Assembly: GCA_903925745.1 (NCBI GenBank)
Contig: CAIYGQ010000146.1
Span: 1-64,000, forward strand
DNA: 64,000 nt
Source: an uncultured Actinomycetes bacterium
GTDB taxonomy: Bacteria; Actinomycetota; Acidimicrobiia; Acidimicrobiales; Microtrichaceae
Direction: 5' to 3'
Shown: one piece after another, positions 60,201-64,000 of the stretch
Layout of the letters: the number at the start of each line of letters is the position of its first letter
Numbering within the stretch: position 1 is the stretch's first letter
The notes under the pieces: model-generated
The model's database searches: none
What the model was told of the DNA's origin: nothing
The model's input: only the letters and a program-made list of their open reading frames with translations
Program-made: the position numbers and the translations under genes

Positions 60201-61834
60201 AGCCGCTGCGAACCCGGCCGGCCACGCACCACCCCGCTCGTGCGGTCCCACACGATGCGGGGACGGAGCTCGGCGAACTCCTCCGACGGGTACCGACCCG
60301 AGAGCAGGTCCAGGGTCGCGGTGAACGCGGCCCGCGACAGCGTCGAGGTGTTCGCCGCGCCGAGCACCAGTCGGTGGAGGTCCTCGACGTCCCAGTCGTC
60401 GAGCGCACAGGCCGCCACGACCTGCTGGGCGACCACGTCCAGCGGACGTTCAGGGATCCGCGTCGACTCGATCTCCCCGGCGAGCATGCGCTCGGCGACC
60501 ACGGCGCACTCGAGCAGGTCGGCGCGGTGCGTCGGGAAGATCGTGCCCCGGCTCGGAACCCCCACCTGGTGGCCGGCCCGGCCGACCCGCTGGAGCCCCG
60601 AGGCGACCGATCCGGGCGACGAGACCTGGACGACGGCGTCCACCGCGCCCATGTCGATCCCCAGCTCCAGCGAGCTGGTCGCGACCAGTCCCCGGAGCTC
60701 GCCCCGCTTCAACTCGTCCTCGACGATGCCGCGGCGCTCCTTGGACAGGGAACCGTGGTGGGCCCGGACCAGCTCCGTTCCCTCCGGTGGGGCTCCGTCC
60801 GGTTCCACGACCCCCCGTCGCTCGGCGTCGAGCTCGTTCAACCGGCTCGCGAGTCGTTCGGCGAGCCGACGGGCGTTGACGAAGACGATCGTCGAACGGT
60901 GCGCGTGCACCTCGTCGAGCAGGAGCGGGTGCACCGAGGGCCAGATCGACCGCCGGACCGGACCGGCGGCGGCCGGACCCGACGTCGGCTCGTCGACGAC
61001 CTGGCCCAGGGTCGAGAGGTCCTCCACCGCCGCAACGACCCGCAGCTCGAGCGGCTTCGAGACCCCGGCGTCGACGATGCGCACGGGGCGGGGCGGTGGG
61101 GGGTCGTCGGCAGCGTCCGATCCTGCGGTCGACCACCGGGCCACGTCGTTGCCGGCCAGGAAGTGGGCCACGACCTCCAGTGGCCGCTGCGTCGCCGAGA
61201 GCCCCACGCGTTGGAGGGCCGACCGGCGCACCTCGTCGAGCCCGGCGCCGGCGTCGACGACCAGGCGCTCCAGGCGCTCCAGGCTGATCGCGAGGTGGGC
61301 GCCGCGCTTGGTGGGCGCCAGGGCGTGGATCTCGTCCACCACCACCAGCTCGACACCCGCCAGCGTCGAGCGGACCTGCGAGGTGAGCATCAGGTACAGC
61401 GACTCGGGGGTCGTGATCAGGATCTCGGGCGGGTGACGCTGAAGCTCCCGACGCTCGGCGGCGGTCGAGTCGCCGGTGCGCACCCCGACCGTCGGCAACC
61501 GGAACGATCCCCCGATCCGCTCGGCCTCGAGTGCGATACCCCGCAGCGGGGCCCGCAGGTTCCGTTCGACGTCGGTCGCGAGCGCGCGCAGCGGCGACAC
61601 GTAGAGGACCGAGGTCCCCGGCGCCGGCTCCGGACGCGATCCCAGCCGGTCGATCGCCCCGAGGAACGCGGCGAGCGTCTTGCCGGATCCGGTCGGCGCG
61701 CACAACAGCGTGTGCTCGCCGCGGGCGATGGGCCCCCAGGCGGCGGCCTGGGCGTCGGTCGCAGCGCCGAGGGACCGCTCGAACCAGCCCCGGGTCGCCG
61801 GGGTGAACCCGGCGAGCGGCTCGGCGGTGGTCAC
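57230..61834 (-). CDS. lhr: Lhr-family ATP-dependent DNA/RNA helicase
   Basis: 1534 residues, the full length of a large helicase-related protein. The RecA-like motor has Walker A APTGSGKT (46-53), DEIH (167-170), TTPESL and QRVGRAGHQVG (motif VI). Downstream are the Lhr-specific winged-helix and beta-sheet domains and the conserved long C-terminal region (about 890-1530). Lhr translocates 3' to 5' on single-stranded DNA and unwinds RNA:DNA hybrids, and is DNA-damage induced in mycobacteria. The GTG at 61834 has TACGCT ending 7 nt upstream. Nei and AlkA-type genes in the same window give repair context. It is divergently transcribed from the dtxR-type gene. Confidence 0.95.
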   Translation of the reverse strand: MTTAEPLAGFTPATRGWFERSLGAATDAQAAAWGPIARGEHTLLCAPTGSGKTLAAFLGAIDRLGSRPEPAPGTSVLYVSPLRALATDVERNLRAPLRGIALEAERIGGSFRLPTVGVRTGDSTAAERRELQRHPPEILITTPESLYLMLTSQVRSTLAGVELVVVDEIHALAPTKRGAHLAISLERLERLVVDAGAGLDEVRRSALQRVGLSATQRPLEVVAHFLAGNDVARWSTAGSDAADDPPPPRPVRIVDAGVSKPLELRVVAAVEDLSTLGQVVDEPTSGPAAAGPVRRSIWPSVHPLLLDEVHAHRSTIVFVNARRLAERLASRLNELDAERRGVVEPDGAPPEGTELVRAHHGSLSKERRGIVEDELKRGELRGLVATSSLELGIDMGAVDAVVQVSSPGSVASGLQRVGRAGHQVGVPSRGTIFPTHRADLLECAVVAERMLAGEIESTRIPERPLDVVAQQVVAACALDDWDVEDLHRLVLGAANTSTLSRAAFTATLDLLSGRYPSEEFAELRPRIVWDRTSGVVRGRPGSQRLAVTSGGTIPDRGLYGVFLPDGTRVGELDEEMVHESRVGEVFLLGASSWRIEDITHERVVVVPAPGRPGRMPFWHGDGPGRAAELGRAVGGFIRRVRSLDTDEAVASLVAGGALDERAATNVVAYLQEQADSTGVVPDDRTVVVERFRDELGDWRICLHSPFGARVHAPWATVLQSRLAAHFDDLGGDALAVEVLCGDDGIVVRLPEAASEVPVDLLCPDPDEVEAELLAVLPTTGVFAARFRECAARALLLPRRRPDRRTPLWQQRQRAGDLLAVASRYPSFPILLEATRECCADTYDLAALRRVLGEVRSRTIRVVPVETAVPSPFARSLLFGWVSLFMYSGDAPLAERRAAALTLDRELLRDLLGTEELRDLLDAEVVAQVDAELQWLAEDRRVRDEEDLADLVRTVGPVPLDDLTARTTVDQATVDGWVADLVDQRRAIVVTIGGVAQVAAASDAGRLRDALGVVVPAGLPAVDVADVPTALADLVERHARTHGPFTTAQVADRLGVRNEVVDLVLRDLRDRRRVVDGDFTPGLAVPEWCDVDVLRRIRRRSLAALRDQAAPLEGTALGAFLPRWQGVGGRGTAALADAVGALQGAAIPASLLESEVLAVRSGGPVGATLDEWCASGSLVWIGAGALGASDGRVRLVWRDQAASLVDAPADPIGGPDRGLHAAIRDELSLRGASFFPDLLAAATSAVGSATQDEVLEALWDLVWNGEVTNDSLVALRARVAGTPRRRRPAPSGRIGPSLRSIRREGPPAGAGRWSLTAPLLEPVPNATERALVRATQLLERYGIVTREMPLAEGVTGGFAGVYPVLRTLEERGQVRRGYFVEGLGAAQFALPGAVDLLRGMPAPDRRRPEVLALSAVDPAQPYGAALPWPRIEGQPPGDRRGPSRSVGAWVVLVDGALRVFVERGGRRLLVLDDPADPTVAPAVWADALTGLVRSGRLGRLRLETVDGLPATGSPWAEALRGAGFVDGYAGLSFGS

Positions 61835-61841
61835 GGGCGGG

Positions 61842-61851
61842 AGCGTAGGCT
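61842..61851. promoter_or_regulatory. Bidirectional promoter: lhr and dtxR-type -10 boxes share one TA step
   Basis: Minus strand TACGCT (61847-61842) lies 7 nt before the lhr GTG. Plus strand TAGGCT (61846-61851) lies 6 nt before the dtxR-type ATG. The two hexamers overlap at the TA at 61846-61847, so only one direction can be opened at a time. Confidence 0.6.
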
Positions 61852-61857
61852 GTCTCC

Positions 61858-62541
61858 ATGGCCGCCAACCCATCGCGCAACCCTGCTCGCCGGGGCGAGT
61901 TCCACCCTGCGGCCGAGGAGTACTGCGAGGCGATCTGGGAGCTCAACGAGGACGACATCGACGTGATCCAGGCCCGGATCGCCGAGCGGCTCGAGGTGTC
62001 CCGGCCGGCCGTGTCGGAGATGATCCGCCGGCTCGAGTCCGACGGCCTGCTCCAGGTCGGCGACCGGATCTCGCTCACCGCGACCGGACGCTCGCTCGCC
62101 GAGCAGGTCGTCCGCCGCCACCGCCTGGCGGAACGCTTCCTGACCGATGTGCTCGGCCTGTCCTGGTCCGAGGCCCACGCCGAGGCCGGGAAGTGGGAGC
62201 ACGTGATCTCCTCCCCGGTCGAGGAGGCGCTGACCCGGGTGCTCGGTGACCCCACGACGTGTCCGCACGGGAACCCGATCCCCGGCGCGAGCTACACGGC
62301 CCCCGAGACCTGCTCGCTCGCGTCGTTGACGATCGGCGCGAGCTTCACGGTCAACCGGATCCCCGAGGAACTCGAGTTCACCCCCGGGCTGCTCGACTTC
62401 CTGGAGGACAACGCGATGCTGCCCGGTCGCAGCGGGGTGCTGACCGCCCTGTCACCCGACGGGACGGCCACCGTGGAGATCGAGGGACGCCACGTCGGGA
62501 TCGGGGCGTTCGCCTCGGAACGGATCCTGGTCACCGCCTGA
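61858..62541 (+). CDS. DtxR/IdeR/MntR-family metal-dependent regulator
   Basis: 227 residues. The winged helix (ARIAERLEVSRPAVSEMIRRLESDGLL) is followed by the metal-binding dimerisation domain with His88, Glu92, His107, Glu114 and His115 (HRLAERFL, EAHAEAGKWEH) and the C-terminal SH3-like/FeoA domain from about 150. Compared with DtxR, Met10 is replaced by Glu21 and Cys102 by Gly111, so the ancillary and primary sites may prefer Mn2+ or behave differently from Fe2+-sensing IdeR. GNPIP is conserved. The start is leaderless, sharing a promoter with lhr. It probably represses metal uptake or storage genes. No target lies adjacent. Confidence 0.9.
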   Translation: MAANPSRNPARRGEFHPAAEEYCEAIWELNEDDIDVIQARIAERLEVSRPAVSEMIRRLESDGLLQVGDRISLTATGRSLAEQVVRRHRLAERFLTDVLGLSWSEAHAEAGKWEHVISSPVEEALTRVLGDPTTCPHGNPIPGASYTAPETCSLASLTIGASFTVNRIPEELEFTPGLLDFLEDNAMLPGRSGVLTALSPDGTATVEIEGRHVGIGAFASERILVTA

Positions 62542-64000
62542 GTCGTCCTGGTCCGCCGGACCGCCCAGCACGGCCGGGAGCGGTCGGGCGTGCAGCACCG
62601 ACAGGCGCTTCGTCGATCGGGTCAGCGCGACGTACAACGACTGGGCACCGCGGGCCTCCTCCTCCAGCACCGCCGCCGGTTCGACCACCACCACCGCGTC
62701 GAGTTCCAGGCCCTTGACCAACGAGATCGGCACGAGCGTCACCTGCCGGTCCAACCCCTGGCGGGTGGCCCGGCCGAAGTCGACCCCGCCCGCGCCGAGG
62801 GCGGCCGCGGCCCGGTCGACGAGCGACCGGGGCGCCACGACGGCCAGGTTGCCCGAACCGACCGACGCCAGCTCGCTGCGCACCAACGCCACGAGCGAGT
62901 CCTCGAAGCCGTCCGGGGAGCACGCCACCACCCGGGGCGGCTCGCCGACCCGACGGATGCTGACCGGTGGAGCCAGGCCCGGAGCGGCCAGCGCCAGCAC
63001 CCTCGCCGCGTAGTCCATGATCGGTCCGGGCACCCGGTAGCCGACGCGCAGCTCGGCGGTGCGGGGCGGCCTCCGGTCGGGCAGGTGGGCGAGCACCGAC
63101 TCCCAGTCGTCGTGCGCCCACGCCCCCGTCGCCTGGGCGATGTCGCCCACCACCGTCATCGAGCCGTTGAGCGACCGGCGGTCCAGCATCCGCAGCTCCA
63201 TCGGCGAGAGGTCCTGGGCCTCATCCACAACGATGTGTCCGTAGGTGCGGACCGCCTCGTCGTCCCGGTGCGACGGTCGGGGACCGAGCCGCTCGAGCGC
63301 CTCGTCGAGCAGGGGGACGTCCTGGTGCGGGTGGACGACCTCCGCCGGGTCGCTTCGACGGGGACGGGCCAGCAGCTCCCACTCGTCGCGTCGCAACCAC
63401 CGGCGGCAGGCGGCACGCAGCAGTCCGGGAGAACCGAACAGGTCGTTGAGCAGCTCGGTCGGCGTGAGCACCGGCCACATGCGTTCGAGCGCCGAGCGGA
63501 CCACCAGGTCGTGACGGGTGCGCTCACGGACGACCTGGGGGCTGTCACCGGTTCGTGAGGTCTCGGCCAGCCGCTCGAAGAACTGCTGCTCGACGTGGCG
63601 TCGGCCGGCGTTGTGGGTCCGGAAGCGGCGGCGGGCGTCGCGGACGATGGCCTCGGACTGCGCCACGGTCAGCGTCAGGTGCTGGATGCCGTAGGGGACA
63701 CGCAGCGCCTCACGCAGTGGACGCTCGCGGTCTCGGACCGCCTGGGCGACGACCTCGACCATCCGGAGGTCCCCCTTCACCCGGGCCACCGGCTCGTCGT
63801 CCCACCCGACCACCCGGACGCGGGGGACCAGGTCGGCCAGCACGGCGATCTCGACGCCGGCCTCACCGAGCGACGGCAGCACCTGCTCGATGTAGCTGAG
63901 GAAGACGCGGTTCGGACCGACGACCAGGACGCCCTGACCCTCCAGGGGGAACCGGTGCGAGTAGAGCAGGTAGGCCGCGCGGTGGAGCGCCACCACGGTC
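62452..64000 (-). CDS. HelD-like superfamily 1 helicase, C-terminal part (runs off right edge)
   Basis: 516 residues from just after Walker A (TVVALHRAAYLLYSHR is what follows GxGKT) to the end. The rest of the gene lies beyond the window. Later motifs: Walker B VVDEAQDLSPMELRML, GDIAQATG, LRVGYRVPGPIMDYA, VSLVKGLELDAVVVVEP and the final YVALTRSTKRLSVLHARPLP. The short spacing between motifs and the YLLYSHR phrase indicate HelD, the RNA-polymerase-recycling ATPase, more than UvrD or PcrA. The last 90 bp overlap the 3' end of the dtxR-type gene, and the final 30 residues are low-complexity and acidic. Confidence 0.85.
   Translation of the reverse strand, partial: TVVALHRAAYLLYSHRFPLEGQGVLVVGPNRVFLSYIEQVLPSLGEAGVEIAVLADLVPRVRVVGWDDEPVARVKGDLRMVEVVAQAVRDRERPLREALRVPYGIQHLTLTVAQSEAIVRDARRRFRTHNAGRRHVEQQFFERLAETSRTGDSPQVVRERTRHDLVVRSALERMWPVLTPTELLNDLFGSPGLLRAACRRWLRRDEWELLARPRRSDPAEVVHPHQDVPLLDEALERLGPRPSHRDDEAVRTYGHIVVDEAQDLSPMELRMLDRRSLNGSMTVVGDIAQATGAWAHDDWESVLAHLPDRRPPRTAELRVGYRVPGPIMDYAARVLALAAPGLAPPVSIRRVGEPPRVVACSPDGFEDSLVALVRSELASVGSGNLAVVAPRSLVDRAAAALGAGGVDFGRATRQGLDRQVTLVPISLVKGLELDAVVVVEPAAVLEEEARGAQSLYVALTRSTKRLSVLHARPLPAVLGGPADQDDSGGDQDPFRGERPDPDVASLDLHGGRPVG

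Noticed and set aside
58178-61966. Plus-strand open frame of 1262 codons opposite lhr
   Set aside because: A mirror of the Lhr frame, rich in Arg, Gly and His, with no recognisable domain. All Lhr motifs are on the minus strand.

Overview
The window is high-GC DNA (about 70% by eye), densely coding, with many GTG starts. Gene content points to an actinobacterium rich in CoA and redox enzymes: DUF3499, DUF222/HNH (13E12-type), PhoH2, F420-type LLM and PPOX oxidoreductases, a mycofactocin-type SDR, two cytochrome P450s and paired acyl-CoA dehydrogenases. My best guess is class Acidimicrobiia or a relative. This rests on protein resemblance recalled from memory, not on a marker gene, and no rRNA or tRNA gene was found. 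A striking housekeeping feature is that at least 20 first genes of transcription units have an NANNNT hexamer ending 6-8 nt before the start codon, with no Shine-Dalgarno. This suggests leaderless transcription is common here.

Layout. 1-4.8 kb: 3' part of a class I fumarase, DUF3499, an EEP-fold hydrolase, a secreted subtilase and a nitronate monooxygenase-like flavoenzyme. 4.9-8.2 kb: two divergent P450s and a TetR regulator around a symmetric promoter region. 8.2-15.4 kb: ArsC-like reductase, GH3 glycosidase, LURP-one-like protein, a crotonase lacking both hydratase glutamates, an AlkA-like glycosylase, a DUF222/HNH nuclease with a LexA box over its start, and an amidohydrolase with degraded metal site. 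15.4-20.8 kb: sulfatase, APH-fold kinase, SLC41/MgtE-like transporter, PhoH2. 21-30.9 kb: acyl-CoA dehydrogenase pair, alkylsulfatase-like MBL enzyme, CorA, SDR, HPF-like protein, NIPSNAP-like protein, crotonase, LLM oxidoreductase and amidase.

31-36.5 kb: a type II topoisomerase A and B pair split by a reversed EamA exporter. 36.5-41.8 kb: two tandem acyltransferase-3 proteins, a GT-C-like membrane protein and L-2-hydroxyglutarate oxidase. 41.9-43.9 kb: a MazEF-type module whose toxin is frameshifted, a small helical protein and a 1-Cys peroxiredoxin with operator-like sites between them. 43.9-53.7 kb: a zinc-ribbon/class III cyclase/AAA/TPR signalling protein, a second GT-C-like protein, a GT2 glycosyltransferase and a MacB/FtsX-type ABC exporter. 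53.7-64 kb: PPOX F420 enzyme, SdpI-like protein, NTF2-like protein, thioredoxin-like lipoprotein, Nei-type glycosylase, mycofactocin-type SDR, Lhr helicase, DtxR-family regulator and the C-terminal part of a HelD-like helicase.

Themes. Several modules concern CoA-ester, sterol-like or xenobiotic turnover with flavin, F420 and mycofactocin redox partners. Others concern envelope glycan or lipid modification and DNA repair. Non-coding oddities include short tandem repeats in four convergent 3'-3' junctions (two of them clear copies of a gene's own stop region), a divergent P450 promoter whose palindrome arms double as both -35 boxes, and a bidirectional lhr/dtxR promoter whose two -10 hexamers share one TA step. 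No CRISPR array, insertion sequence, prophage or origin was seen. No gene-free stretch exceeds 300 bases.
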